From Agromyces bauzanensis (lineage in GTDB: Bacteria > Actinomycetota > Actinomycetes > Actinomycetales > Microbacteriaceae): DNA of 64,000 nt. Positions 8,120-16,018 of the stretch are shown piece by piece. Numbering within the stretch: position 1 is the first letter of the stretch; every line of letters begins with the position of its first letter. Location: contig NZ_BMMD01000015.1 in assembly GCF_014645655.1 (NCBI RefSeq), forward strand, positions 30,731 through 94,730. The letters run 5' to 3'. A program made the translations under genes and the position numbers. The notes under the pieces are model-generated. The model searched no databases. It was given only the letters and a program-made list of their open reading frames with translations, and was not told the DNA's origin.

Positions 8120-9163
8120 CTACAGCTCGACGACCGTCATGCCCGAGCCCGACCCGCCCGCCGTGCCCATCGCGGCGAGCGCCTCGGGCACCTGGTCGAG
8201 CGTGATGCGCCGACCGACGAGCTCGATCGGACGGAAGTCGCCCGACGCGACCGCCCCGAGCATCGAGGGGTACTCGTGGGCGGCCATGCCGTGGCTGCCG
8301 AGGATCTCGAGCTCCCCGGCGATCACCGCGTCCATGGGCATCGCGGCGAGCGCGCTGTCGCCGAACATCAGGCCCACCTGCACGTGCCGCCCGCGCTTCT
8401 TGAGGCTGCGCGCCGAGGCGAGCGCGGTCTCGCTGCTGCCGAACGCATCGACCGACACGTCGACGCCGCCGTCCGATGCCTCGAGGATGCGATCCGCGGC
8501 CCCTTCGCCGCCGCGCACGGGCACCGCGCCCAGCTTCGCGGCCGCTTCGAGGGCGGCGTCGGAGACATCCACCCCGTAGACCTTCACCCCGGCCGCGACG
8601 GCGATCATGATCGCCGAGAGACCCACCCCGCCGCATCCGTGCACCGCGATCTGCTCGCCGGGGGCGAGCCGGCTGCGTGACACGATCGCGCGGTAGGCGG
8701 TGGCGAAGCGGCATCCGAGCGACGCGGCCTCGACGAAGCCGAGCCCCTCCGGCAGCCGGATGAGGTTGAGCGCGGCCTCGTCGATCACGACGTACTCGGC
8801 GAACGAGCCCCAGTGGGTGAAGCCCGGCTGCGACTGGGCATCGCACACCTGCTCGTTGCCCGAGAGGCACTCGTCGCAGCGGCCGCACGCGCAGATGAAC
8901 GGCGCGGTCACCCGGTCGCCGACGCTCCAGCCGGCATCCTCCGGCACCTCCCGGCCGAGCTCGGCGATCTCCCCGGCGAACTCGTGGCCCGGAACGTGCG
9001 GCAGCGCGACGCTCTCGTCGTGTCCCATCCAGGCGTGCCAGTCACTGCGGCACACCCCGGTGGCGCGCACGCGGATGACGGCGCCGCGCGGCGGGCACGC
9101 GGGCATCGGCACCTCCGCGAGCGCGGGCGCCTTGCCGAATTCGGTGAAGAGAACGGCACGCAC
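8120..9163 (-). CDS. Zinc-dependent alcohol dehydrogenase family protein
   Basis: 347 residues. I chose GTG 9163 (VRAVLFTEFG) because GGAGG lies six bases upstream. The MDR/ADH layout is complete: GVCRSDWHAWMGHD with the catalytic-zinc Cys, GHEFAGEIAELG, the structural zinc loop CACGRCDECLSGNEQVC, then the Rossmann NAD(P) site VHGCGGVGLSAIMIA and YGVDVSD. It oxidises a primary or secondary alcohol, or runs in reverse, in the cytoplasm; the sequence does not reveal the substrate. It is a single gene with no clear operon partner. Confidence 0.88.
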   Translation of the reverse strand: MRAVLFTEFGKAPALAEVPMPACPPRGAVIRVRATGVCRSDWHAWMGHDESVALPHVPGHEFAGEIAELGREVPEDAGWSVGDRVTAPFICACGRCDECLSGNEQVCDAQSQPGFTHWGSFAEYVVIDEAALNLIRLPEGLGFVEAASLGCRFATAYRAIVSRSRLAPGEQIAVHGCGGVGLSAIMIAVAAGVKVYGVDVSDAALEAAAKLGAVPVRGGEGAADRILEASDGGVDVSVDAFGSSETALASARSLKKRGRHVQVGLMFGDSALAAMPMDAVIAGELEILGSHGMAAHEYPSMLGAVASGDFRPIELVGRRITLDQVPEALAAMGTAGGSGSGMTVVEL

Positions 9164-9342
9164 AGGGGTCCTCCGGTTCGGGTCTACGGATGTCGCGAAG
9201 CCGGACTCCCCCGTGACCGACGTCGTCCGCGACATCCGCGAGCCTACCCGCCCGTGAGCCGGACTCAGCGCCGGGGGTCCTCATCCGTTCGGCTCGACCC
9301 CGGTTCACTCGGGGGAGCGCAGTGCGCGCCCCCGGAGGGCGC

Positions 9343-9712
9343 TCAACACGAGTACAGGTTCATCACATTCGAGTTGAGTGTCGGCTCACCACCGACGAGG
9401 ATCACATCGCGCACATGCTGGCGACCGATCTCTTCGAGGACGTCGAGGGGCACGCAGTCCTGACGGACCAGGTGGATCGGCGCGAACCGGGCCCCGGCGA
9501 GCGCTGCCCCCGCCAAGGCATCGGGGAACGTGGAGTCCGTCGCGAGGAACGCGGCGTCAGCGAGTGGGAAGGGCTTCTGGTTGGTGATCACCGAGGTGGC
9601 GAACCGGTCGGCTCCGTTGCGTCGATAGGACTCGAGGATGCTCGTTCGCGGCGGCCGGCGCAGCCGACAGTGCGTCGGGGAAGTTCATCCCGGTCGCAAC
9701 GAGCTGACCCCC
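9343..9712 (-). pseudogene. Fragment of a cell-wall-binding repeat 2 (CW_binding_2) protein
   Basis: Two frames carry pieces of one protein. Upstream, GGQLVATGMNFPDALSAAPAA is a CW_binding_2 repeat end. Downstream, in another frame, SYRRNGADRFATSVITNQK, then DAAFLATDSTFPDALAGAAL and VRDVILVGGEP form the next repeat, ending at the TGA at 9343. The family hallmarks (ADRFATS, FPDALAGAALAG, VGG) are unmistakable. The 5' end with signal peptide and earlier repeats is gone and the frame breaks near CATCCTCGAGTC. It was once the surface-anchoring end of a secreted wall protein. Confidence 0.78.
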
Positions 9713-9761
9713 CGAACAGGGGCCGTGCGAGAGAAGGGCGTAGATTGTGTAACAATATGGC

Positions 9762-10700
9762 ATGCGATTCGTGACGGCGGTGCTGCTCGCCTCGGTGTGC
9801 TTCGGCACCACCGGCACGGCCCAGGCACTCGGCCCCGACGCGAGCGCCGCGTCGGTGGGAGCGGCACGCATCCTCATCGGCGGTGGCGCGCTCGGGCTCG
9901 TCGCGCTCGCCATGCACTTCGCCGGGCGACGACGCGGCGCGACCGGGACATCCGCCGCATCGCCGCCCGGCGTCGCTCCGCGGCATCCGCTTCCCTCGTG
10001 GCTCATCGTCGTCATCGGTGCGCTCGGCGTGCTCGGCTACCAGCCCGCCTTCTTCGCGGGCACCGCCGCCAACGGGGTCGCAGTCGGCACCGTCGTGGCG
10101 CTCGGCGCGGCGCCCGTGATCACCGGCGCGTTCGACTGGCTGCTGCGGCGACGGTACCCCGGCCATCGCTGGCTCGTCGCGACCGTGATCGCCACCGCGG
10201 GTATCGCCATCCTCGCCGCCGCGACCGACCCGGAGCGTGCCGCGACCGATCCGCTGGGCCTCGTCGCATCGCTCGGCGCTGGCACCTCGTACGCCGTCTA
10301 CACGCTTGCGGCGAAGGCGCTCCTCGACCGCGGATGGACGCCCACCGGCAGCGTGGGCGCGCTGTTCGGCGGGGCGGCGATCGTGAGCCTGCCGCTGCTC
10401 GCGGCGACGGATGCCTCGTGGCTCGCGACCGGCCCCGGGCTCGCGATGGCGCTCTGGCTCGGGCTCGTCACCACGACCCTCGCGTACCTCCTCTTCGGCG
10501 CGGGGCTCCGCGGCCTCGCGCCCGCGACGGTGTCGACGCTCACGCTCGCCGAGCCGCTGACGGCCGGGATCCTGGGCGTCGCCGTCCTCGGCGAGACCCT
10601 GACGGGCGGGGCCGTCGTCGGCCTCCTCGTGCTCGCGGCCGGCATCACGGTGCTCGCCTCGGGCGGGGCGCGGCGGGCGCCGCGGGCGCTCCCCGCCTGA
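9762..10700 (+). CDS. EamA/DMT family transporter
   Basis: 312 residues, ATG 9762. The protein is almost entirely hydrophobic, with about ten membrane segments and the internal EamA duplication: first repeat from about residue 5 (AVLLASVCFGTTGTAQ), second from about 150 (GLVASLGAGTSYAVYTLAAK). The conserved end TLAEPLTAGILGVAVLGETL is the typical last EamA signature. Members export amino acids, nucleosides or other small metabolites; the substrate is unknown. There is no Shine-Dalgarno site. TAGATT and TAACAA upstream could act as -10 elements for a very short leader. Confidence 0.85.
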   Translation: MRFVTAVLLASVCFGTTGTAQALGPDASAASVGAARILIGGGALGLVALAMHFAGRRRGATGTSAASPPGVAPRHPLPSWLIVVIGALGVLGYQPAFFAGTAANGVAVGTVVALGAAPVITGAFDWLLRRRYPGHRWLVATVIATAGIAILAAATDPERAATDPLGLVASLGAGTSYAVYTLAAKALLDRGWTPTGSVGALFGGAAIVSLPLLAATDASWLATGPGLAMALWLGLVTTTLAYLLFGAGLRGLAPATVSTLTLAEPLTAGILGVAVLGETLTGGAVVGLLVLAAGITVLASGGARRAPRALPA

Positions 10701-10749
10701 TCGGCCCCCGCGTGCTCATGGCGTTCCCTGGGATGTCGGAGGCCATCGG

Positions 10750-10761
10750 TAGCATGCACGC
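10750..10761 (+). promoter_or_regulatory. Leaderless-type -10 element before the hydrolase
   Basis: TAGCAT (10750-10755) is followed by six bases and then ATG 10762, with no ribosome site. Transcription would begin at or next to the start codon. Confidence 0.6.
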
Positions 10762-11457
10762 ATGGACGTGATCCTCATCCCCGGATTCTGGCTCGACGCA
10801 TCCTCATGGCAGGAGGTCACGCCGCTGCTCGAGGAGGCCGGCCACCGCGTGCACCCGCTCACCCTGCCCGGTCTCGAGTCGGTCGACGCCGACCGGTCGG
10901 GCATCGGCCTGCGCGACCACATCGGCGCCGTGGTGGACGTCGTCGACCGACTCGAGGGCGAGGTCGTGCTCGTCGGCCACTCGGGCGGTGGGGCCATCGC
11001 GCATGGCGTCGCCGATGCGCGTCCCGACCGCATCGCGCGCGTCGTCTACGTCGACGCCGGGCCGCAAGCCGAGGGTGACCCGATCAACGACGAACTGCCG
11101 GTGGTCGACGGCGAGATCCCGCTGCCCGACTGGTCGGACTTCGAGGAGGCCGACCTCGTCGACCTCGACGACGAACTGCGAGCCGCGTTCCGTGCGCGCG
11201 CGGTGCCCGAGCCGACCGGGGTCGCCCACGACGGCATCGAGCTCCACGACGATCGGCGCTACGACGTGCCCATCACGATCATCGCCTGCGAGTTCCCGAG
11301 CTCTGCGCTCACCGCGTGGATCGCCGCCGGGTCGCCCTTCACGCGCGAGCTCGCGAAGGTCACGCACGTCGACTACGTCGACCTGCCCACCGGGCACTGG
11401 CCGCAGTTCACCAAGCCCGTGCAGCTCGGGCAGGCGATCGCCGCGGCGATCGGCTGA
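10762..11457 (+). CDS. Alpha/beta-fold hydrolase
   Basis: 231 residues. LIPGFWLDASSWQEVTPLLE is the oxyanion region, VGHSGGGAIAH is the nucleophile elbow with the catalytic Ser near residue 75, and TGHWPQFTKP near residue 214 carries the catalytic His. The cap region is short and very acidic (DWSDFEEADLVDLDDELRA). The protein is cytoplasmic, with no signal peptide. Family members cleave esters, lactones or similar bonds; the substrate is unknown. It starts leaderless behind TAGCAT and ends at a convergent junction filled with 14-bp tandem repeats. Confidence 0.85.
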   Translation: MDVILIPGFWLDASSWQEVTPLLEEAGHRVHPLTLPGLESVDADRSGIGLRDHIGAVVDVVDRLEGEVVLVGHSGGGAIAHGVADARPDRIARVVYVDAGPQAEGDPINDELPVVDGEIPLPDWSDFEEADLVDLDDELRAAFRARAVPEPTGVAHDGIELHDDRRYDVPITIIACEFPSSALTAWIAAGSPFTRELAKVTHVDYVDLPTGHWPQFTKPVQLGQAIAAAIG

Positions 11458-11485
11458 GCGCGGCCGGCCGGGCGCTCCGGGCGCT

Positions 11486-11550
11486 GATCGCTCCCGGCCG
11501 ATCGCTCCCGGCCGGTCCCTCCCGGCCGGTCCCTCCCGGCCGATCGCTCC
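11486..11550. repeat. 14-bp tandem repeat, about 4.6 copies
   Basis: Units at 11486, 11500, 11514, 11528 and 11542 (partial). Two read GATCGCTCCCGGCC, two read GGTCCCTCCCGGCC, and the last is a partial GATCGCTCC. It lies exactly between the stops of two convergent genes. Confidence 0.93.
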
Positions 11551-11552
11551 GA

Positions 11553-12428
11553 TCAGAGCTGGGAGCCGTCGATCGAGAACGTGTCGCAGGCGCCCGCGCT
11601 CTGCTCGTACCCCGTCTCGAACCAGCGGACCCGCTGCTCGCTCGTTCCGTGCGTGAACGAGTGCGGGGTCACCTGGCCCTGCGTGGCCTCCTGGATCCGG
11701 TCGTCGCCGACGGCCGCCGCGGCGTCGATCGCCTGCGTGTACTGCTCGCGGGTGATCGGCTGCAGGAACGGCACGCCGCGCTCGTCCTCGGTCCGCGAGG
11801 CCGCTGCCGCCCACGATCCCGCGAAGCAGTCGGCCTGCAGCTCCACCCGAACCGCGTTCGACGTCGGGCCGGACTGGCCGTCCTGCGACAGCTCGAGGAT
11901 CCCCGCGATGTTCTGCACGTGATGACCCCACTCATGTGCGACGACGTACATCTCGGCGAGCGGTCCGCCGCTCGCGCCGAACCGGGTCTCGAGCTGGTCG
12001 TAGAAGCTCGTGTCGATGTAGATCGACTGGTCGGGCGGGCAATAGAAGGGGCCGGTGGCCGAGGACGCGTTCCCGCACGCCGTGGAGACCGCCTGCTCGA
12101 ACAGCACGAATCCCTGCGGACCGACGTAGTCGAGGCCGATGTTCGGCCCTTCCGCCTGCCAGTAGTCCTCGAGCGAGGCCGACGCGCCCTGCATGCGGCA
12201 GTCGATGCGCTCGTTCGCATCCTGGCCGGTCAGGCACCGCTCGAGCGCAGAGTCGTCCGCCGCGGGCTGGCCTCCGCCGCCGAGGAGCCCGGTCACGTCG
12301 AAACCCAGGAACTGCGAGAGTAGGAAGAGGGCGACCACGCCGAGCCCACCGCCGACGGCGATGCCGGTGGTTCGACCGCGCCTGGATGCCCTGCCGCCGC
12401 TGATGTCCGAATTCGGGTTGAACGTCAT
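11553..12428 (-). CDS. Neutral zinc metallopeptidase (YpfJ/KPN_02809 family)
   Basis: 291 residues. The short N-terminus (NSDISGGRASRRGR) precedes one membrane segment at about residues 22-44. The extracellular part has Cys pairs (ERCLTGQ, DCRMQG, ACGN, FYCPP) and the zincin motif VAHEWGHHVQ near residue 165, with the third ligand in ELQADCFAGSW. This is the layout of the family PF04228. It is anchored in the membrane with its catalytic domain outside, and its natural substrate is unknown. ATG 12428 is preceded at six bases by TAGCGT, so the start is probably leaderless. Confidence 0.9.
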   Translation of the reverse strand: MTFNPNSDISGGRASRRGRTTGIAVGGGLGVVALFLLSQFLGFDVTGLLGGGGQPAADDSALERCLTGQDANERIDCRMQGASASLEDYWQAEGPNIGLDYVGPQGFVLFEQAVSTACGNASSATGPFYCPPDQSIYIDTSFYDQLETRFGASGGPLAEMYVVAHEWGHHVQNIAGILELSQDGQSGPTSNAVRVELQADCFAGSWAAAASRTEDERGVPFLQPITREQYTQAIDAAAAVGDDRIQEATQGQVTPHSFTHGTSEQRVRWFETGYEQSAGACDTFSIDGSQL

Positions 12429-12440
12429 GGATCGACGCTA
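12429..12440 (-). promoter_or_regulatory. Leaderless-type -10 element of the metallopeptidase gene
   Basis: TAGCGT (12440-12435) is followed by six bases before ATG 12428. It overlaps the last codons of the upstream aminopeptidase gene. Confidence 0.55.
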
Positions 12441-13544
12441 CTCCGGAGCACGGTACGAGACCCGGCGAGGCCCGGCTCCGGGCGACCCGTTGACAACGGC
12501 GTCGGAATCGGCTCCATCCTCCTCCCCGTCGTCGTCATCCCCGCCGTCGTCACGATCCACACCGTCGTCATCGGGGTCGTCGTCCTCGTGACCCGCGAAC
12601 CGGTCCGTCGCCCGGACGAGGGCATCCAGGATGCCGGGCTCGTCGTACGCGTGCCCGGCGTCGGCGATCAGGTGGAACTCGGCCTCGGGCCACGCCGCGT
12701 GCAACTCCCACGCGGTCATCGCGGGCGTGCACATGTCGTATCGACCCTGCACGATCACGGCGGGGATGCCCGCGAGGCGCGGCGCATCGCGGATGAGCTG
12801 TCCCTCCTCCCACCAGCCGCCGTGGCGGAAGTAGTGGTTCTCGATGCGGGCGAACGCGGTGGCGTACTCGGGCTCCGTGAAGCGCGCGATGGTGTCGGCC
12901 TGCGGCAGCAGCGTGATCGTCGACGACTCCCAGCGCGACCAGGCCACGGCCGCCAACTGGTGCACCTCGGGGTTCGGATGCCGGAGCAGGCGCGCGTACG
13001 CCTCGATGAGGTGGCCCCGTTCGAGCAGTGGAATAGGCGCGATGAAGTCCTCCCACAGGTCGGGGAACACCGCGGCGGCGCCGCCCTCGTAGAACCAGTC
13101 GAGCTCCTGACGGCGAAGGGTGAAGATGCCGCGCAGCACCAGTTCGGTGACCCGCTCGAGGTGGGTCTCGGCGTACGCGAGTGCGAGAGCACTCCCCCAT
13201 GAACCCCCGAATACCTGCCAACGGTCGATGCTCAGGTGCTCGCGCAACCGCTCCATGTCGGCCACGAGATGCCAGGTCGTGTTCGCCGAGAGGTCGACCT
13301 CCGGCTCGCTCGCGTGCGGGATCGACAGCCCGCAACCGCGTTGGTCGAAGAGCACGATGCGGTAGCGCTTCGGGTCGAACAGGCGGCGGTGCGCAGGGCT
13401 CGTGCCGCCACCCGGCCCGCCGTGCAGGAAGACGACCGGCTTGCCCTCCAGGTTGCCCGAGACCTCCCAGTAGATGTGCTGGCCGTCCCCCACATCGAGC
13501 ATGCCCGTCTCGAGCGGCTCGATCTCCGGGTACAGGTCTCTCAT
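12438..13544 (-). CDS. pip: Prolyl aminopeptidase (proline iminopeptidase) with an added acidic tail
   Basis: 368 residues, ATG 13544 (MRDLYPEIEPLETGMLDVG). FLHGGPGGGTSPAHRRLFDP is the oxyanion loop, GGSWGSALALAYAE holds the nucleophile Ser, QGRYDMCTP the catalytic Asp and DAGHAYDEPG the catalytic His: the S33 proline iminopeptidase set. It removes N-terminal proline from peptides in the cytoplasm. Family members normally end near VRATDRFAG. Here a further 50 or so residues follow, starting with a run of Asp/Glu (HEDDDPDDDGVDRDD) encoded by GAC/GAT-rich DNA. The tail may be disordered, or may come from loss of the original stop. A TACCGT element at six bases suggests a leaderless start. Confidence 0.9.
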   Translation of the reverse strand: MRDLYPEIEPLETGMLDVGDGQHIYWEVSGNLEGKPVVFLHGGPGGGTSPAHRRLFDPKRYRIVLFDQRGCGLSIPHASEPEVDLSANTTWHLVADMERLREHLSIDRWQVFGGSWGSALALAYAETHLERVTELVLRGIFTLRRQELDWFYEGGAAAVFPDLWEDFIAPIPLLERGHLIEAYARLLRHPNPEVHQLAAVAWSRWESSTITLLPQADTIARFTEPEYATAFARIENHYFRHGGWWEEGQLIRDAPRLAGIPAVIVQGRYDMCTPAMTAWELHAAWPEAEFHLIADAGHAYDEPGILDALVRATDRFAGHEDDDPDDDGVDRDDGGDDDDGEEDGADSDAVVNGSPGAGPRRVSYRAPE

Positions 13545-13556
13545 GCCCACACGGTA
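13545..13556 (-). promoter_or_regulatory. Leaderless-type -10 element of pip
   Basis: TACCGT (13556-13551) is followed by GTGGGC and then ATG 13544. No ribosome site is present. Confidence 0.6.
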
Positions 13557-13581
13557 GACGACCGGGGGATGCCCCGCACTC

Positions 13582-13893
13582 ATGCCGCGCCGCCGCAGCC
13601 CTCGGCCGAGCCGGCCGTGCGGCGCCCCGTTCTGCGAGTTCAAGGGCTCGGCCCGCTACCTGAGCCTGCGCGGCGGCGACGTCGTGGTGCCGCGCGCCGC
13701 CTGGAACTACCCGACACCCGCGCCGGGATTCGAGGAGCTGGCCGACCGGGTCGCCGTCTATGCCGGCGCGATGGACGCGTGCACCGTCGACGGCGAGCGC
13801 GTGACGCCGCAGCCGGGCGGCTTCTACGGCGGTTGGATCACGTCGGATGTCGCGGGCCCGCTCAAGGGCGGAGCGGGCACCGCGGGGTGGTGA
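13582..13893 (+). pseudogene. DUF427 protein, N-terminal half missing
   Basis: 103 residues from ATG 13582. Residues 17-103 are a clean C-terminal half of DUF427: FCEFKGSARYLSLRGG, AAWNYPTPAPGFEELADRV, MDACTVDGERVTPQPGGFYG and PLKGGAGTAGW. Intact members carry roughly 70-80 more residues in front, with the motif around LETSHPPTYYLP. Here only an Arg/Pro-rich stub precedes it, and the 37-base gap to pip leaves no room for the rest. There is no ribosome site. I consider it a 5'-truncated remnant; a shortened working protein cannot be excluded. Confidence 0.65.
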
Positions 13894-13932
13894 GCCGGCG
13901 GGCCCCCGCGAACACGGCGGTCGGCCGCGGCG

Positions 13933-13944
13933 TAGGCTCGCGGT
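13933..13944 (+). promoter_or_regulatory. Leaderless-type -10 element of mdh
   Basis: TAGGCT (13933-13938) is followed by CGCGGT and then ATG 13945. Confidence 0.6.
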
Positions 13945-14955
13945 ATGAGCGTCACGCCGGTCACGATCACCATCACGGGCGCTGGAGGCCAGATCGGCTA
14001 CGCCCTGCTCTTCCGCGTCGCCTCGGGCGCCATGCTCGGGCCCGACACCCCTGTGCGGCTGAACCTGCTCGAGATCCCCCAGGGCCTGCGGGCCGCCGAG
14101 GGCGCAGCGCTCGAACTTCAGGACTGCGCGTTCCCGCTCCTCCACCAGGTCGAGGTCTACGACGACCCGAAGGCGGCCTTCCGGGGCACCAGCCACGCCC
14201 TGCTCGTCGGCGCGCGACCACGCGCCGCCGGCATGGAGCGGGGCGACCTGCTCGCGGCGAACGGCGGCATCTTCGGCCCGCAGGGCGAGGCGATCAACGC
14301 CGGCGCCGCCGACGACGTCCGCGTCGTCGTGGTGGGCAATCCGGCCAACACGAACGCGCTCATCGCGTCGGCGCACGCGCCCGACGTTCCCGCCGACCGC
14401 TTCACCGCCCTCACGCGCCTCGACCACAACCGCGCGCTCGGGCAGCTCGCGCCCGCCATGGACACGCCCGTGGGTGACATCCGGAACGTCACGATCTGGG
14501 GCAATCACTCGGCGACGCAGTTCCCCGATGTCGCACATGCCACCGCCGCAGGCGACCCCGTGCCCGCGCTCCTCGCGGCGCGGCTCGGCGGCGTCGACGC
14601 CGCGCGCGAATGGATCGTCGACGAGTTCATCCCGCGGGTGGCGAAGCGGGGCGCGGAGATCATCGAGGTGCGCGGATCGTCGTCCGTCGCCTCGGCGGCG
14701 AACGCGGCGATCGACCACATGCGCGACTGGGTGCACGGCACGACGGGCGGATGGACGAGCGCGGCCGTGGTCTCCGACGGGTCGTACGGCGTGCCCGAGG
14801 ACCTGGTGTCGTCGTTCCCCGTCGAATCGGTCGATGGCAGCTGGCGCATCGTGCAGGGCCTCAGCCTCGATGCGTTCGCGCAGCACCGGCTTGCGACCAG
14901 CGTCGCGGAACTCGTGGACGAGCGCGACGCCGTGCGCGCCCTCGACCTGATCTGA
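13945..14955 (+). CDS. mdh: Malate dehydrogenase
   Basis: 336 residues. The N-terminal NAD site [19 protein letters not shown], the substrate-binding Arg region [16 protein letters not shown], the [16 protein letters not shown] stretch, the catalytic Asp in [13 protein letters not shown] and the catalytic His in [11 protein letters not shown] are all present. These identify the cytosolic-type actinobacterial malate dehydrogenase, which interconverts malate and oxaloacetate with NAD in the TCA cycle. Length is normal. It stands alone behind a leaderless-type promoter. The 26-base gap to the next gene allows read-through. Confidence 0.95.
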   Translation: MSVTPVTITITGAGGQIGYALLFRVASGAMLGPDTPVRLNLLEIPQGLRAAEGAALELQDCAFPLLHQVEVYDDPKAAFRGTSHALLVGARPRAAGMERGDLLAANGGIFGPQGEAINAGAADDVRVVVVGNPANTNALIASAHAPDVPADRFTALTRLDHNRALGQLAPAMDTPVGDIRNVTIWGNHSATQFPDVAHATAAGDPVPALLAARLGGVDAAREWIVDEFIPRVAKRGAEIIEVRGSSSVASAANAAIDHMRDWVHGTTGGWTSAAVVSDGSYGVPEDLVSSFPVESVDGSWRIVQGLSLDAFAQHRLATSVAELVDERDAVRALDLI

Positions 14956-14981
14956 CCCCGCCCATCGAGGAGGATGCGGCC

Positions 14982-15773
14982 ATGACGGATGCCCCGGCGC
15001 TCGACCTGTCGGCCTACCGGCTTCTCGTCGACGAGCGGTTCGACGGTGACGAGCTCGCGCGAACGCGCTGGTTGCCGCACTACCTGCCGCACTGGAGTTC
15101 ACGGGCCGCGACGGCCGCTCGGCACGAGGTCTCGGCCGGAACGCTGAAGCTCCGCATCGACGCCGACACGCCGCCGTGGTCGCCGGAGTTCGACGGCGAC
15201 GTGCGGGTCTCGCACCTGCAGACGGGGGAGTTCTCGGGGCCGATCGACAGCCCGGTCGGCCAGCACCGGTTCCGCCCGGGGCTCGTCGTGCGCGAGGAGC
15301 AGGACGAGGAGCGCCTGTGGCTGCCGCGCCTCGGCGTCGTCGAGGCCCGGGCGCGGGCCATCCGCCACCCCGCGGCCATGGTCGCGCTCTGGGCGATCGG
15401 GTTCGAGGAGGAACCCGCCGACAGCGGCGAGATCTGCATCTTCGAGATCTTCGGGCGCGAGATCGACGACGACGGCGGACTCGTCGGCGTGGGGGTGAAG
15501 CCGCAGCACGACCCGCGCCTCGAGCTCGACTTCGAGAAGGTGCGGGTCGCCGGCGACCTCACCGAGTTCCACGACTACGCGGTCGAGTGGCTGCCCGACC
15601 GACTGCGGTTCTTCATCGACGGGCGCCTCGTGAAGCCCGTGCCGCAGTCGATCGCGTACCCGGTGCAGCTCATGCTCGACGTCTACGAGCTGCCGACGGA
15701 TGCCCCGCGCGACACCTCGTCGCATCCGCTCGTGTTCGAGGTGGCGCACGTCCGCGAGTACGTGCCGCGCTGA
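14982..15773 (+). CDS. Glycoside hydrolase family 16-like protein
   Basis: 263 residues, ATG 14982 behind GAGGAGG. The beta-sandwich pattern of GH16/concanavalin-A-like proteins is visible: [14 protein letters not shown] at the start, [12 protein letters not shown], and in the middle [14 protein letters not shown]. Classic GH16 enzymes have E-x-D-x-x-E; here the middle Asp position is Cys (EICIFE) while both Glu remain. [20 protein letters not shown] is the usual late motif. There is no signal peptide, so the protein should be cytoplasmic, which is unusual for a polysaccharide hydrolase. It may act on small glycosides or be a lectin-like relative. Confidence 0.75.
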   Translation: MTDAPALDLSAYRLLVDERFDGDELARTRWLPHYLPHWSSRAATAARHEVSAGTLKLRIDADTPPWSPEFDGDVRVSHLQTGEFSGPIDSPVGQHRFRPGLVVREEQDEERLWLPRLGVVEARARAIRHPAAMVALWAIGFEEEPADSGEICIFEIFGREIDDDGGLVGVGVKPQHDPRLELDFEKVRVAGDLTEFHDYAVEWLPDRLRFFIDGRLVKPVPQSIAYPVQLMLDVYELPTDAPRDTSSHPLVFEVAHVREYVPR

Positions 15774-15781
15774 GCCGCCCC

Positions 15782-15793
15782 TACGCTGGTGGC
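15782..15793 (+). promoter_or_regulatory. Leaderless-type -10 element of the small membrane protein
   Basis: TACGCT (15782-15787) is followed by GGTGGC and then ATG 15794. Confidence 0.55.
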
Positions 15794-15967
15794 ATGGCCT
15801 CCGAACCGATGTCTCCCGCTCGCCGCAGACAGCTCATCGTCGGGCTGGTGATCGGGGCGATCGTGGGAGTGGGAATCAGCCTCTGGACGGGCTTCTGGCT
15901 GTGGCTCGCCGCCGGACTCGCCGTGGGCCTTGCCACCGGCGCGCTCATGAAGCCCCCGTCCGAATAG
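15794..15967 (+). CDS. Small two-helix membrane protein, 57 aa
   Basis: The product begins MASEPMSPARRRQ, a basic N-terminus predicted to stay inside, followed by two hydrophobic segments (about residues 14-31 and 33-50) joined by a very short turn, with motif GLAVGLATGALM and the end KPPSE. I find no named family. It is a typical helical-hairpin miniprotein. The leaderless -10 element supports it as a real gene that would be missed by a length cut-off. Confidence 0.6.
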   Translation: MASEPMSPARRRQLIVGLVIGAIVGVGISLWTGFWLWLAAGLAVGLATGALMKPPSE

Positions 15968-15970
15968 CCA

Positions 15971-16010
15971 CCGCTGGTTGGGGAGGCGGCCCAGCCGTCT
16001 CGAAACCCGG
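15971..16010. repeat. Dispersed repeat, degenerate copy of the GTCTCGAAACC family
   Basis: CCGCTGGTTGGGGAGGCGGC (15971-15990), then CCAGCCGTCTCGAAACCCGG (15991-16010). It resembles the pattern GGTTGAGnAGCG...CGTCTCGAAACC, which I recognise as common in Microbacteriaceae. It sits between convergent genes; related copies are at 26007 and 63056. Confidence 0.65.
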
Positions 16011-16018
16011 CACCGCCC

